A stretch of 64,000 bases of DNA from CBDBJR01 sp965206445 (GCA_965206445.1 CBDBJR010000002.1:3162001-3226000); one strand, 5' to 3'. Shown: positions 37,154 through 47,134, counted from the first letter of the stretch. The notes: generated by a model from the sequence alone, not told the origin. Made by a program: numbers and translations.

Positions 37154-38735
37154 CGGGGCGCGCGCCACCCTGCTCGGTTCGCTGCCGGATAAAGGCGTGC
37201 AATTCCTCCACCGTAGCCGGGTCGATGTTCGGCGGCTCGAATTGGTTGAGAATCTCTTTCCAGATGCCGTTGGCGCGCTCGGTCGCCGTGCGGCTGCCGC
37301 TCTCCACCCACGCACCAAAATTGCTCCAGTCCGACACCAGCGGTTGATAAAAGGCGGTCTGGTAGCGCGTCATGGTGTGGTCGCAGCCAAAAAAATGCCC
37401 CCCCGGCGGGACGCTGGCAATCGCGTCAAACGCCAGCTCGGCAGAGTCGGCCGCCAGCGGCTGAAAAATTTCGGCGAAGGTTTGCAGCATTTCGATATCG
37501 AGAATATATTTTTCCATCGACGCCGTCAGCCCGCCCTCCAGCCAGCCGGCGGCATGCACCATCATATTGACACCGCCGAGAATACTGCCCCAGGCGGACA
37601 TCGCATATTCGTAGACCGCCTGCGCGTCCGGCGCATTCGATGCCGTCGCCGCCGAACCGCGCCACGGCAGTTCGAGGTGGCGGGCGAGCTGTCCGGCACC
37701 GAATGCGGCCTGCACAAACTCGGGCGTGCCAAACGCCGGCGACCCGGATTTCATATCCACATTCGACGTGAACGAGCCGTACACCACGGGCGCGCCGGGG
37801 CGAACAATCTGTGCCAGCGTGATGCCGGCCAGCGCCTCGGCATGCTGCAGCACCAGCGCGCCCGACATGGTCACCGGCGCCATGGCGCCGGCCAGGGTAA
37901 ACGGCGTAATCACCGACACCTGGCCGGCGGCGGCAAAATCCATAATCCCCCGGCACATCGGCACATCCAGCTGCCGCGGTGAGTTGGTGTTGATGACCGT
38001 GTAGCAGTACGCCTTGTCGCGAAATTCCTGCTCGCTTAGCCGGCGTGCGATACGCGCCATGGCGAAGCCGTCGTGCACCTGCCGCGTCCCGCGCGAAAAG
38101 ATAAAAAACGGCTTATGGCTGAGTGTCAGCTGGCTTTCGGTGGTATGCAAATGACGCAGATGCAGTCCAATATCCTGCGGTTCGACATTCGGCGACTGCA
38201 TATGAATGACGTCAAAATGCTGCGAGAGTTTGATGATGTTGCGGCAGTCTTCCAGCGTACCGCTGCGTTTGCCGCGGTCAAGGTCGGAAATGTACGGCGG
38301 CCCGCCAACACAGACAAAGGCAATATTGTCACCGCCGAGCGTGACGTTTGTTTCCGCCGTCGCGCCGTGCAGCACAAATTCGCTCGGTGCGCTTTGCAGC
38401 GCCTGTTCGACCAGCGCGCGGTCAATCCGCACCAGCCAGGTATCCGGGTCCACCCGGGCGCCGGCACGCTGGAATCGCTGCCGCGCTTCCTGACTGAGTA
38501 TGCGTATGCCCAGCTGTTCGATCACATTCAGCGCGGTTTGATGGATCGCGTCGAGCTGGTCGGCGGAAAAAGACGGCTGACGAATCAGCGGGTTTTTCAA
38601 CCTGCGATAATTCACGTTGCGCTGCGGCGAATCGGCTCGCAGTGATGCATCTAATCGGGCGCGGCGGCTGGAACGTCGTGGCATGGCGGGCTGGCTTGAT
38701 TGTTCGACTCTACGCCGACGAGGGCGAAAGTGCAT
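37146..38735 (-). CDS. Trimethylamine methyltransferase (MttB) family protein without pyrrolysine
   Basis: A 529-residue member of the MttB superfamily (COG5598), corrinoid-dependent methyltransferases that demethylate trimethylamine, glycine betaine or related quaternary amines. Seen are an Arg-rich N-terminus (PRRSSRRARLDAS), the ISDLDRGKRSGTLEDC and FSRGTRQVHDGFAMARI segments, and the TIM-barrel body ending in DHTMTRYQTAFYQPL. There is no in-frame amber codon, so it is a non-pyrrolysine member, for which betaine-type substrates have been shown in some bacteria. No corrinoid protein gene is nearby. The Met at 38684 (MPRRSS) is an equally likely start. Confidence 0.87.
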   Translation of the reverse strand: MHFRPRRRRVEQSSQPAMPRRSSRRARLDASLRADSPQRNVNYRRLKNPLIRQPSFSADQLDAIHQTALNVIEQLGIRILSQEARQRFQRAGARVDPDTWLVRIDRALVEQALQSAPSEFVLHGATAETNVTLGGDNIAFVCVGGPPYISDLDRGKRSGTLEDCRNIIKLSQHFDVIHMQSPNVEPQDIGLHLRHLHTTESQLTLSHKPFFIFSRGTRQVHDGFAMARIARRLSEQEFRDKAYCYTVINTNSPRQLDVPMCRGIMDFAAAGQVSVITPFTLAGAMAPVTMSGALVLQHAEALAGITLAQIVRPGAPVVYGSFTSNVDMKSGSPAFGTPEFVQAAFGAGQLARHLELPWRGSAATASNAPDAQAVYEYAMSAWGSILGGVNMMVHAAGWLEGGLTASMEKYILDIEMLQTFAEIFQPLAADSAELAFDAIASVPPGGHFFGCDHTMTRYQTAFYQPLVSDWSNFGAWVESGSRTATERANGIWKEILNQFEPPNIDPATVEELHAFIRQRTEQGGARPDD

Positions 38736-39060
38736 CAGGCAAATTCCCCGGCAACGGCTCGAGTCAACTGGTTCAGTTGATATAATGTATACCCTTAGCC
38801 GCTCAATTGGCAGTATATCGCAATTTATTTTTTTCGGTCGTGCGGCTCGAATTGATCGGACATGGCGGCGCATTCGGCGCCGCTTGCACCCACAATCGTG
38901 CAGCCCCGTGGCCAGGAATGCGCATCCGGGGTAATATCGGCGGGTGGCACGTTTAGATCATCTCCGCCGAACCGCCGTTCACCCGCGCCGACCAGCGGCG
39001 ATGGCGGGGGCAATCATCAACCCGGCCAGGCCGGATTGACACCGCTTTGACGCATCGACA
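38736..39060. promoter_or_regulatory. 325-base divergent gap between mttB homologue and LON-domain gene
   Basis: No gene is supported here. It should hold two divergent promoters. A perfect TATAAT (38781-38786) is present on the + strand, in the palindrome-like TTGATATAATGTATAC; no good -35 is seen. Confidence 0.4.
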
Positions 39061-39660
39061 ATGGCAGAATCGATCCCGCTGTTTCCCCTGAACACGGTTT
39101 TATTTCCCCATAGCACGCTGGGGCTGCGGATTTTTGAACCCCGGTATCTGGCCATGGTCGGCGAGCGAATGAAATCGGGTCAGCCGTTTGGGGTGGTGTT
39201 GATCAAACAGGGCCAGGAGGCCGGAGACGCCGCCACATTTCACCGCGTCGGCACGTGCGCGCGCATCGTTGACTTCGACCAGCTGGATGACGGGCTGCTG
39301 GGGCTGCACTGCGTCGGTGAACAGCGGTTCAAGGTCACGCGCCACAGCACAAGGCCGGATCAGCTGATCATCGGCGAGATCGAACCGTGCAACGACAACG
39401 CATCATCGCCGGCATCGCATGAATTGCTGGAGGCCCATCGTGCGATCAGCGGCTTCCTGCGCCACGCACTGCAACCAAAAGCGCCGGCGCACCGGTGGCC
39501 AGGCGGTGAGGAAATCTGGAACGATTTCGATTGGGTGAGCTTTCAAACGGCGGAGCTGCTGATGCGTAGCACGGCCAACCGGCAGCTTTTTCTTGAAATG
39601 AGCAGCGAGAATCGGCTGTTTGAGCTCAGTCGCTTATTGGAGGCAACACCGCTGCAATAA
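39061..39660 (+). CDS. LON substrate-binding domain protein
   Basis: A 199-residue stand-alone Lon N-terminal domain protein (LON/PUA-like), without ATPase or protease domains. Typical features are IPLFPLNTVLFPHSTLGLRIFEPRY, the GVVLIKQG strand and the GCVGEQRFKV-like segment (seen as HCVGEQRFKVTRH). The C-terminal helical part ends in SENRLFELSRLLE. Role unknown; such proteins may bind substrates or act in protein quality control. True lon is elsewhere in this window. Confidence 0.88.
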   Translation: MAESIPLFPLNTVLFPHSTLGLRIFEPRYLAMVGERMKSGQPFGVVLIKQGQEAGDAATFHRVGTCARIVDFDQLDDGLLGLHCVGEQRFKVTRHSTRPDQLIIGEIEPCNDNASSPASHELLEAHRAISGFLRHALQPKAPAHRWPGGEEIWNDFDWVSFQTAELLMRSTANRQLFLEMSSENRLFELSRLLEATPLQ

Positions 39661-39769
39661 GACCGGCCCAACCGCCCGGCAGGGCATGATCGCACCGCTT
39701 CGCCCGCGCCGCGCCGGCAACACCCCGACACCGTTGCGGGATAAAAACGAGATGATACGGCGGTGCGGT

Positions 39770-40486
39770 TTAAAAATCCCGGATATCCTGGAACGAGCCG
39801 CTGGGGGTTTGCCGCAGCCGCGCGAGGCTGGTCGCGATTATGTCGGCCACCCGCTCGCTGCCGGGCATTTGGTTTGCGGTGCGCACATCGCGCAGCCGCC
39901 GAAAGTCAGCGAAACGCGCCGCATCAACCTGTTCGGGGTCGCTGATGATTTGCTGCATATCGGTATCGATCAGGCCCGGCGCCAGGGCGCATATATGGGT
40001 GGCCGGAAATTCATGCGCGTATAGCTGGGCCAGCATATTCAACCCCGCCTTGGACAGCGAATAGGCCGACCAGCCGTAGCCGCCCCTGACTGCCGCACCG
40101 GAGGAGATCAGCACTATCTGTCGGACTGGCAGCGCCCGCTGAATAAGCCAGTCCAGCAATACCTTATTCGCCCATAGATTGATATTCATGACCCGATGGA
40201 TCGCGTCAAGCGCGGTCTCCGACATCGCCCCAACCGTGCCTAAAACCGCGGCGTTCAAATAGACGACCTCCAGCGCATCCACCCCTTGCAGCAATTGCGT
40301 CAGGGCCGGCTGAATGGTATCGATCTGTTCGAGGTCAACCCGCCGGTCTTGCAGCCGGTCATGCTGCAGGCCACATCCCCGCCGACTCAACCCATAAACC
40401 CGATGGCCGTTACGCAGGTACCATTCGGTCAGCGCGCAGCCAAGGCCGCGGCTGTTGCCGGTAATCAGAATTTGTGTGCTCGCCAT
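39770..40486 (-). CDS. Short-chain dehydrogenase/reductase
   Basis: A 238-residue Rossmann-fold SDR. The coenzyme motif is TGNSRGLG near the N-terminus, the catalytic Ser is in ISSGAAVRGGYG and the YSLSK motif supplies Tyr and Lys. The segment ALAPGLIDTDM follows as usual. Substrate unknown. It is divergent from the Nudix gene, with about 100 bases between them. Confidence 0.87.
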   Translation of the reverse strand: MASTQILITGNSRGLGCALTEWYLRNGHRVYGLSRRGCGLQHDRLQDRRVDLEQIDTIQPALTQLLQGVDALEVVYLNAAVLGTVGAMSETALDAIHRVMNINLWANKVLLDWLIQRALPVRQIVLISSGAAVRGGYGWSAYSLSKAGLNMLAQLYAHEFPATHICALAPGLIDTDMQQIISDPEQVDAARFADFRRLRDVRTANQMPGSERVADIIATSLARLRQTPSGSFQDIRDF

Positions 40487-40590
40487 CGCGGCTCCGCTCG
40501 CCGTTAACCCGATCGTTTTCAGCCCAGGCAGCGGCGATTAAAGCGGCCGCCGGGCTGTCGTTATGCAGCAGGAAACGATATTATCAGTTT

Positions 40591-41136
40591 ATGCAATCGG
40601 AACCGATAAATTTCTGCACACAATGCGGCCACGCTGTCGGTCTGACCATCCCGGCCGGCGACAACCGCCCCCGTTTTGTCTGCCGGCAGTGCGGTGCGAT
40701 TCATTATCAAAACCCCAAAGTGGTGGCCGGCTGCATCCCGGTTTGCAACGGCAAAATTCTGCTGTGCAAACGGGCCATCGAGCCGCGCAGAGGGTTTTGG
40801 ACGCTGCCCGCCGGGTTTCTGGAAAATGGGGAAACACTGGAGCAGGGCATGGCGCGGGAAACGCTGGAAGAAGCCGGCGCGGCCATCGTCGATTCACAGT
40901 TGTACGGGATCTACAGCCTGCCCAAAATGAATCAAGTCTATGTCATGTACCGGGCGCGACTGGCCAAACCAAACGGCTTTTATGTCGGCGAGGAAAGCCT
41001 GGAGGTTGCACTGTTCGAGAACCATCAAATTCCCTGGGACGAGATCGCCTTTCGGGTGATCGACCTGACGCTGCGGCGATTTTTGAGCGAGAGCCGCAAC
41101 GGTCGGTTTACCGTCGAGGTGCGGGATATTCTCTGA
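40591..41136 (+). CDS. Nudix hydrolase with N-terminal zinc ribbon
   Basis: A 181-residue Nudix protein. The N-terminal zinc ribbon has CTQCG and CRQCG. The Nudix box (G-x5-E-x7-REUxEExGU) is complete: GFLENGETLEQGMARE then TLEEAGA. The layout zinc ribbon plus Nudix resembles NudC/YjaD-related ADP-ribose or NADH pyrophosphatases of the small kind. The Met at 40591 starts just before the ribbon, which is why it was chosen. Confidence 0.88.
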   Translation: MQSEPINFCTQCGHAVGLTIPAGDNRPRFVCRQCGAIHYQNPKVVAGCIPVCNGKILLCKRAIEPRRGFWTLPAGFLENGETLEQGMARETLEEAGAAIVDSQLYGIYSLPKMNQVYVMYRARLAKPNGFYVGEESLEVALFENHQIPWDEIAFRVIDLTLRRFLSESRNGRFTVEVRDIL

Positions 41137-41590
41137 GGATGCGCCCGATTATGACCAATCACCTCGGTAGTGAGTTTACTGTTTTTAGTTGGTGTTTATT
41201 GAGATATTACACGCCTAACTGTTTGGTTTGACTTGTTTCAATAGAATTATGCACAGATACGCACCACCGGCCGAAAAGACCCCGACTAACATGCAATAGT
41301 GCAGCCATAGCTTGATTAAAAATTAACAACTCCTTGTTATTAAATGATTTTTACAAAAACCCTCACTTTTTCAGCCGTTATCGAAGCGGCGCCTCGAATG
41401 GCGTACACAATCCGCTTTTCAAGATTTTATTCACAGGGTTATCCACAGATCCTGTGAGTAACCTCGTCACCGGGCATCGGCGCATCGCCGACATCGACTT
41501 GAGCAAACCCGAGCCGGCAGGCCGGCGAGCGCCAGTCAAGCCGACCAGGCGCCGGGCCGGCACTGTCGATAGATGACGACGCCGCTGTAG
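41137..41590. promoter_or_regulatory. AT-rich 454-base gap with DnaA boxes upstream of priA
   Basis: No gene is supported here. The gap is clearly more AT-rich than its surroundings, especially 41160-41440. Three 9-mers fit the DnaA box TTWTNCACA: TTATGCACA (41247-41255), TTATTCACA (41427-41435) and TTATCCACA (41439-41447); the last two are 3 bases apart. A near-match in inverse orientation, TGTGAGTAA, is at 41453-41461. This could be a DnaA-controlled promoter for priA or part of an origin. Confidence 0.6.
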
Positions 41591-43792
41591 ATGGCCGCCC
41601 CCCAAACCCGCTACCAGATAGCCGTCCCGATACCGCTGCGCCGCACACTGGATTACCTGGGCGCCAAAGGCATCGCCAGCGGCGCCCGCGTCGTGGTTCC
41701 GGTCGGGCGCCGCAGGCTGGTCGGGGTTGTGCTCGCCAACCGGACCAGCCGGTACGACGGTGAGCTCAAGCCGATCGAAAAAGTGCTCGATACGGAACCG
41801 GTTTTCCCGTGCTCGCTGCAGCGGCTGCTGAGCTGGGCCAGCCGCTATTATCACCATCCGATTGGCGAGGTCATGCAAACCGCACTGCCGACGCTGCTGC
41901 GGCAGGCCAAATCCGTACCCGACCCGGATAGCCGGCCATGCTATCGAATCGCACCCGATACCGACATCCCACAGGCACGTCAGGCGCTTCAGCGGGCACC
42001 GAAACAACGGCGCGTATTCGACTGCATTCACACCCACGGCTGGATGCGGCACGACCAGCTGGCCCAGGCCATCGACGCGTATCAACCCGCTCTGCGGGCC
42101 CTGCAAAAAAAACACCTGGTGCAGGCACAGCAGCGTAGCACGCCGCCGGATGTGGATGCCACCGACCCCACCGAAGCGCGGCCGACCCTGACCGAGGCGC
42201 AGCAGCAGGCGGTGCAGGCGATACTCGCCGACAGCGGGTTTGTCTCTTTTTTGCTGCAAGGCATCACCGGCAGCGGTAAAACCGAGGTCTATCTGGAAGC
42301 GGCGCAGGCGATCATCGCGCAAGGCCGGCAAGTGCTGATTCTGGTGCCGGAAATCACGCTGACCCCGCAGTTCATCGCGCGCATCAAGGCCCGCCTGGGG
42401 CGCAATCTGGGTGTATTGCATTCCGGCCTGAGCGAGCGCGCGCGCTACCGCAACTGGTGGCTGGCGCGGCGCGGCAACGTAGCTACCGTACTGGGAACCC
42501 GCTCGGCGGTATTTGCCCCGCTGCCCGGACTGGGGCTGATCATTGTCGATGAAGAGCACGACCCCTCCTATAAGCAGCAGGACGGCTTCCGCTACAACGC
42601 GCGCGATATTGCCCTGCAGCGCGCCAGCATGGAGCAGATTCCCATCGTCCTTGGCTCGGCCACCCCGTCGCTGGAATCGACGCATCGGGTTAACCAGGGG
42701 CGCTGCCGGCAGCTGGTATTGCAGCAGCGCTACGGCCGGGCCAAACTGCCATCGATCGAAACCATCGATTTGAAACAGTTTACGCCGACCGACGGCATCA
42801 GCCAGCCACTGCTGAACGCCGTCAGGCTGCGCCTGGAGCGCGGCGAACAAACCATCCTGTTCATCAATCGTCGCGGTTTTGCCCCGATGGTGCACTGTAT
42901 CGGCTGCGGCTGGCAGGCAAGCTGCCAGCACTGCGACGCCCGCATGACCTACCATCAGCCCTCGCACAAGTTTCGCTGTCATCATTGCGCCGGTCAATGG
43001 CCGGCGCTCGAACAGTGCCCACAGTGCCGCGGCAATTTAACCAAAACCGGCATCGGCACCCAGCGGGTGGCGCACGGACTGGCGGCGAAAATACCCGCGG
43101 CGCGTATTTTGCGCCTGGATCGCGATCAAATTACCACCCAGACGCAACTGACCACCGCGCTGGAACAGATCCGGGCTAACGCGGTGGATATTGTCGTCGG
43201 CACCCAGCTGATCAGCAAAGGGCACGATTTCCCCAGGGTGACTCTGGTCGGCATCGTGAATGCCGACCAGGGGCTGTTTGGCGTCGACTTCCGCTCCGCC
43301 GAACATCTGTTCCAGCAACTGGTGCAAGTCTCCGGGCGCGCCGGACGGGCGCAGCATAGCGGACAGGTACTGATCCAGACCAGCTACCCGCAAAGCGAAA
43401 TACTGCACTTCATCCAGCGGCACGACTACGACCGGTTTGCCAGACACTACTTGCAGGAGCGCCGGCAGGCCGGCTTCCCGCCGTATCGATTTCTCGCCCT
43501 GTGGCGGGCCGAGTCCACCGATAAAACAGCTCCACGGGCGTTTCTCGACCAGGTACGCGCGGTCGGCAGACGGGTGCAAACGGCGCACAAGGCGGAGGAA
43601 TCAGACATCATGGATGTGGTCGCCTCGCCGATGGAAAAGCTGGCCGGCCGCTTCCGCTGGCAATTGCTGGTCCGGGCGCCGCGCAGAAGCGATCTGCACC
43701 GCTTGCTGACGCCCTGGATTGAACAGACCGAGAAGCTGAAAAAAGGCGCCGTGCGCTGGTCGATAGACATCGATCCAATCGATATGTATTGA
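41591..43792 (+). CDS. priA: Primosomal replication protein N' (PriA helicase)
   Basis: A 733-residue 3'-5' DNA helicase that restarts stalled replication forks. The N-terminal DNA-binding domain is followed by Walker A GITGSGKTEVYLE, the DEEH box in IIVDEEHDPSYKQQDG, and the zinc-binding Cys clusters CIGCGWQASCQHC and CHHC...CPQC. The C-terminal helicase lobe has VVGTQLISKGHDFP. The first Met after the AT-rich gap gives the normal start (AAPQTRYQIAVPIPLRRTLDY). Confidence 0.96.
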   Translation: MAAPQTRYQIAVPIPLRRTLDYLGAKGIASGARVVVPVGRRRLVGVVLANRTSRYDGELKPIEKVLDTEPVFPCSLQRLLSWASRYYHHPIGEVMQTALPTLLRQAKSVPDPDSRPCYRIAPDTDIPQARQALQRAPKQRRVFDCIHTHGWMRHDQLAQAIDAYQPALRALQKKHLVQAQQRSTPPDVDATDPTEARPTLTEAQQQAVQAILADSGFVSFLLQGITGSGKTEVYLEAAQAIIAQGRQVLILVPEITLTPQFIARIKARLGRNLGVLHSGLSERARYRNWWLARRGNVATVLGTRSAVFAPLPGLGLIIVDEEHDPSYKQQDGFRYNARDIALQRASMEQIPIVLGSATPSLESTHRVNQGRCRQLVLQQRYGRAKLPSIETIDLKQFTPTDGISQPLLNAVRLRLERGEQTILFINRRGFAPMVHCIGCGWQASCQHCDARMTYHQPSHKFRCHHCAGQWPALEQCPQCRGNLTKTGIGTQRVAHGLAAKIPAARILRLDRDQITTQTQLTTALEQIRANAVDIVVGTQLISKGHDFPRVTLVGIVNADQGLFGVDFRSAEHLFQQLVQVSGRAGRAQHSGQVLIQTSYPQSEILHFIQRHDYDRFARHYLQERRQAGFPPYRFLALWRAESTDKTAPRAFLDQVRAVGRRVQTAHKAEESDIMDVVASPMEKLAGRFRWQLLVRAPRRSDLHRLLTPWIEQTEKLKKGAVRWSIDIDPIDMY

Positions 43793-43885
43793 TCGGCCGG
43801 ATTGGCATAACCGTTGTATACATGGCTGCCCGGCGGCGGCCAATCGCGCTATCATCCCGCTCGGCGGAAAACCGGATTACTCGCA

Positions 43886-44965
43886 ATGAACCAGACCCTC
43901 ACTATCACCCAGCCGGATGACTGGCATGTGCATCTGCGCGATGGCGAATTGCTGCGCATCGCAGCGGCGCACACCGCCGCCCGCTTCGCGCGGGCGCTGG
44001 TGATGCCCAACCTGCAGCCGCCGGTCTGCACCGTGGATCAGGCCATAGCCTACCGGGAAGCCATTATCGCCGCACTGCCGCCCGGCAGTCGCTTCAACCC
44101 GATCATGACGCTGTACCTGACCGACCGGACAGCCGTCGATCAGGTGCGCGCAGCCAAACAAGCCGGCATCGGCGGTTTCAAGCTGTACCCGGCCGGCGCC
44201 ACCACCCACTCCGATAGCGGTGTCAGCGATATCAACCGGGTCATGCCGGTACTGGCGTGTATGGCAAAGCACGGGGTCATTTTGCAGGTGCACGGCGAAG
44301 TAACCGACAGCGAGGTCGATGTATTCGATCGGGAAGCGGCGTTTATCCGGCGGGTATTGCAGCCGTTGCGCAGTGAATTGCCCGCTCTGAAAATCGTCCT
44401 GGAGCACGTCACCACCGCCGAGGCGGTCGATTTCGTGTTATCCGGCAACGACCGGATCGCGGCCACGATCACGCCGCAGCATCTGCAATTTAACCGCAAC
44501 GCCTTGTTTGAAAACGGGCTTCGACCACACTACTACTGCCGGCCGATTCTAAAGCGGGAACACCACCGCCGGGCGCTGGTCAACGCCGCCATCAGCGGCA
44601 GCAATCGATTCTTCCTCGGCACCGACAGCGCCCCGCACACCGAGGCGGACAAGCTGGCCAGCTGTGGCTGCGCCGGCTGTTATACCGCCTACGCCGGGAT
44701 TGAAATGTATGCGGAGGTGTTCGACGCGATGGATGCGCTCGACAAACTAGAGGGTTTCGCCAGCCATTACGGCGCGGATTTCTATGGCTATCCGCGCAAC
44801 ACCGGCAAGCTGAAACTGGTGAAGCGCGCGTGGAGCGTAGCGCACAGCTATACGGCGCCAGCAGCCGTCCGCGAAGATCATGGCGAAGATAACCGGCCCG
44901 GCAGCGAACGGTGCCGGGTAGTGCCGTTGCAAGCCGGGTTAACGCATTCCTGGTCGCTCGCCTGA
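43886..44965 (+). CDS. pyrC: Dihydroorotase
   Basis: A 359-residue class II dihydroorotase of pyrimidine synthesis. Zinc ligands are in DDWHVHLRDG, the carboxylated Lys in GGFKLYPAGATTHS, further ligands in VHGEVTDSEVD and EHVTTAEAV, and the catalytic Asp in GTDSAPHTEADK. The Met of MNQTLTITQP gives the standard start. It lies 93 bases after priA on the same strand. The C-terminal ~12 residues extend past the E. coli enzyme. Confidence 0.96.
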   Translation: MNQTLTITQPDDWHVHLRDGELLRIAAAHTAARFARALVMPNLQPPVCTVDQAIAYREAIIAALPPGSRFNPIMTLYLTDRTAVDQVRAAKQAGIGGFKLYPAGATTHSDSGVSDINRVMPVLACMAKHGVILQVHGEVTDSEVDVFDREAAFIRRVLQPLRSELPALKIVLEHVTTAEAVDFVLSGNDRIAATITPQHLQFNRNALFENGLRPHYYCRPILKREHHRRALVNAAISGSNRFFLGTDSAPHTEADKLASCGCAGCYTAYAGIEMYAEVFDAMDALDKLEGFASHYGADFYGYPRNTGKLKLVKRAWSVAHSYTAPAAVREDHGEDNRPGSERCRVVPLQAGLTHSWSLA

Positions 44966-45074
44966 ACCGGGCAAACAGCATCGCCCCCGAAACCGGCAAC
45001 TACCCCGGACACACGTCACACGCGAAACCGCATCGGCCGGCTGGCCAATAGAAACCAATAGAAAAACAGGGCGA

Positions 45075-47009
45075 TCAAATATCGGCGCCGGCGTCGCTTG
45101 CAAATAGCGACTCATCCACCGCCACGTCCGCCTGCCCGCGCAGCTGGGCGACAAACTGCCGGTACATCTCTCTGCCGTCACGGTCGAGCAGCCGCTGCTT
45201 CAATTCATCCTTGATCGATTCCTCGATCTCGTCAAGGTCGCCCGGGCGAATGTCTTTGAGGGCATACAGCGCATAATCGCCGTTGGACAGGCTAACCCCG
45301 CTGTAAACCACCGCATCGAGCTTGTCCACGGCATGCGCATACACCGCATTGCCCAACTGATCCAACGCCGCCGGAATCCAATCGCGCTTTTCCGGCAGCG
45401 GCTGCGCACTCAGCCCCGCCTGCTCCGTCAACACTGCCCATTCCGCGCCCTGGTTCAATTGTTCAACCCACTGCCTGCCCTGTTCGGTCGCCTGTTCGCC
45501 GGCACGCTGCAATTGCAGTTTTTCGGTAATCTCTTCCTTCACCTGCTCGAACGGTTTTATCACTGTCGGCTCATGCGTCTGCTTGCGCATGGCGATCAAT
45601 GTATCGAACCCAATCGCGACCACCGGGCTATTCACCCCCTCCTCAATCACATCCGGTGCAAAGGCCACCTGCCGCACCTCCGGCTCAGACGCAATGCCGT
45701 CACCCGACTCCCGCGTAAACCAGTCGCTGGTCTGCACTGGCAGCCCCACCGCCTCGGCCGCCGCCGTCAGACTGGTCGCATCTTCAAACACCCATTCCCT
45801 GAAAGAGCGGGAAAAATCGGCAAACAGATTTTCCGCCTCCACTCTGCGCACCGCATCTTCAACCTCGGGCCGCACTTCTTCCAGCGTCTGCTGCCGCCCC
45901 GGCACCAACTCGGTGAGCTTAATAATGTGATAGCCGAAATCCGATTCGATCAAGCCCTGAATCTCATCCTTCTCCATTGCAAAAACGGCGTCTTCAAACG
46001 GCTTGACCATCTGATCTCTGGCAATGACGCCCAGGTCGCCGCCTTGAGCACCGGAACCCGGGTCATCGGAATGCGTGCGCGCCAACTCGGCAAAATCCGC
46101 GCCCCCTTGCGCCTCGGCCAGCACACTTTCCGCTTTGGCGCGAACGGCCTGCTGCTGTTGCTCGTCATCCGGACTCGCCGCCTGGAACAAAATATGACTG
46201 GCCCGACGGGACTCCGCGGTTTTGTGCTGTCCCTGCACCTGCTCCCACAGCTGCAACACCGCCTCCTCGCCCGGTGTCACCCGCTCGCCGAGCACATCGA
46301 CGCTCAGTTCAATATAATCCACCTTGAGCCGCTCCGGCGCCCGGTACTGCTCGGTATTTTGCTCATACTCAGTCAGCGCATCGGCCTCATCGATGACAAT
46401 ATCAGCCACCAGTTGATCGACCGACAGCAGCGCATACTCCGCTATCCGGGTCTGTTCCTGCAATGCGAGCAGCCGATTTAATTCTGTCTCCGGGACAAAG
46501 GCCGACTCACTCAGCGCCGTACGCAATTGCGCCGAAATCCCGCTGCGTCTCCGGCTGGCCTCGTAGGCCTGTGCGGTTAAACCGGTGTCCGATAAAAGAC
46601 GCTGGTACAGCTCGGCATCGAATTGGCCGTCATTTTGAAATGATTCTATTGTCTGAATCAGCGCGATCAGTTGCTGATCGGAAAATCGATAATTTTGCTC
46701 GGCCAGATACTGCTCGACCAGCAGGTCATCGATCAAAAACTCCAAAACCTGTCGGCGCGCGCGCGGACCGGAAAACAAGGCCGGATTAAAGTTTTCACCC
46801 AGCTGCTCCGCATAGTTCTGGCGTTGGATCGACAGCTGATTTTCCAGCGCATAGCGGGAAATTTCTTCACCGTTGACCGTCGCCACCGGCACCTCTGCGC
46901 CGCCCTCAAGATACGAGCTGATACCGAATAAGGCGAAAGTCAGAACGATGGCGCCGATCACGATGCCGGCCAACCAACCTTTGGAATGTTCGCGGATTGC
47001 CGTAAGCAT
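45075..47009 (-). CDS. ppiD: Periplasmic folding chaperone / peptidyl-prolyl isomerase D
   Basis: A 644-residue inner-membrane-anchored, SurA-like chaperone. A single membrane span is at about residues 12-34 (GWLAGIVIGAIVLTFALFGISSYL), followed by a SurA N-like domain, a parvulin domain near residues 265-360 (ASHILFQAASPDDEQQQ through LIESDFGYHIIKLTE) and a long C-terminal region. It handles outer-membrane and exported proteins emerging from the Sec channel. Its place next to the tRNA pair and hupB matches pseudomonads. Confidence 0.94.
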   Translation of the reverse strand: MLTAIREHSKGWLAGIVIGAIVLTFALFGISSYLEGGAEVPVATVNGEEISRYALENQLSIQRQNYAEQLGENFNPALFSGPRARRQVLEFLIDDLLVEQYLAEQNYRFSDQQLIALIQTIESFQNDGQFDAELYQRLLSDTGLTAQAYEASRRRSGISAQLRTALSESAFVPETELNRLLALQEQTRIAEYALLSVDQLVADIVIDEADALTEYEQNTEQYRAPERLKVDYIELSVDVLGERVTPGEEAVLQLWEQVQGQHKTAESRRASHILFQAASPDDEQQQQAVRAKAESVLAEAQGGADFAELARTHSDDPGSGAQGGDLGVIARDQMVKPFEDAVFAMEKDEIQGLIESDFGYHIIKLTELVPGRQQTLEEVRPEVEDAVRRVEAENLFADFSRSFREWVFEDATSLTAAAEAVGLPVQTSDWFTRESGDGIASEPEVRQVAFAPDVIEEGVNSPVVAIGFDTLIAMRKQTHEPTVIKPFEQVKEEITEKLQLQRAGEQATEQGRQWVEQLNQGAEWAVLTEQAGLSAQPLPEKRDWIPAALDQLGNAVYAHAVDKLDAVVYSGVSLSNGDYALYALKDIRPGDLDEIEESIKDELKQRLLDRDGREMYRQFVAQLRGQADVAVDESLFASDAGADI

Positions 47010-47134
47010 GACTCAATAGACCGTAAAACGCCGTAACGCGTCGAAGTTTTATTCTACACACCCAGCGCATCGAAACGGTCGGAAAAACCAACCGGACCCG
47101 ATGGCCGGGGCACAACACAAAGTGTACGCTGGAT

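Noticed and set aside
37146..38735. Pyrrolysine-containing MttB
   Set aside because: The frame has no internal TAG; the protein reads through with normal codons, as in the non-pyrrolysine branch.
41334..41576. An 80-residue frame in the gap before priA
   Set aside because: Composition is not protein-like, there is no ribosome binding site or family similarity, and the stretch overlaps the DnaA boxes.
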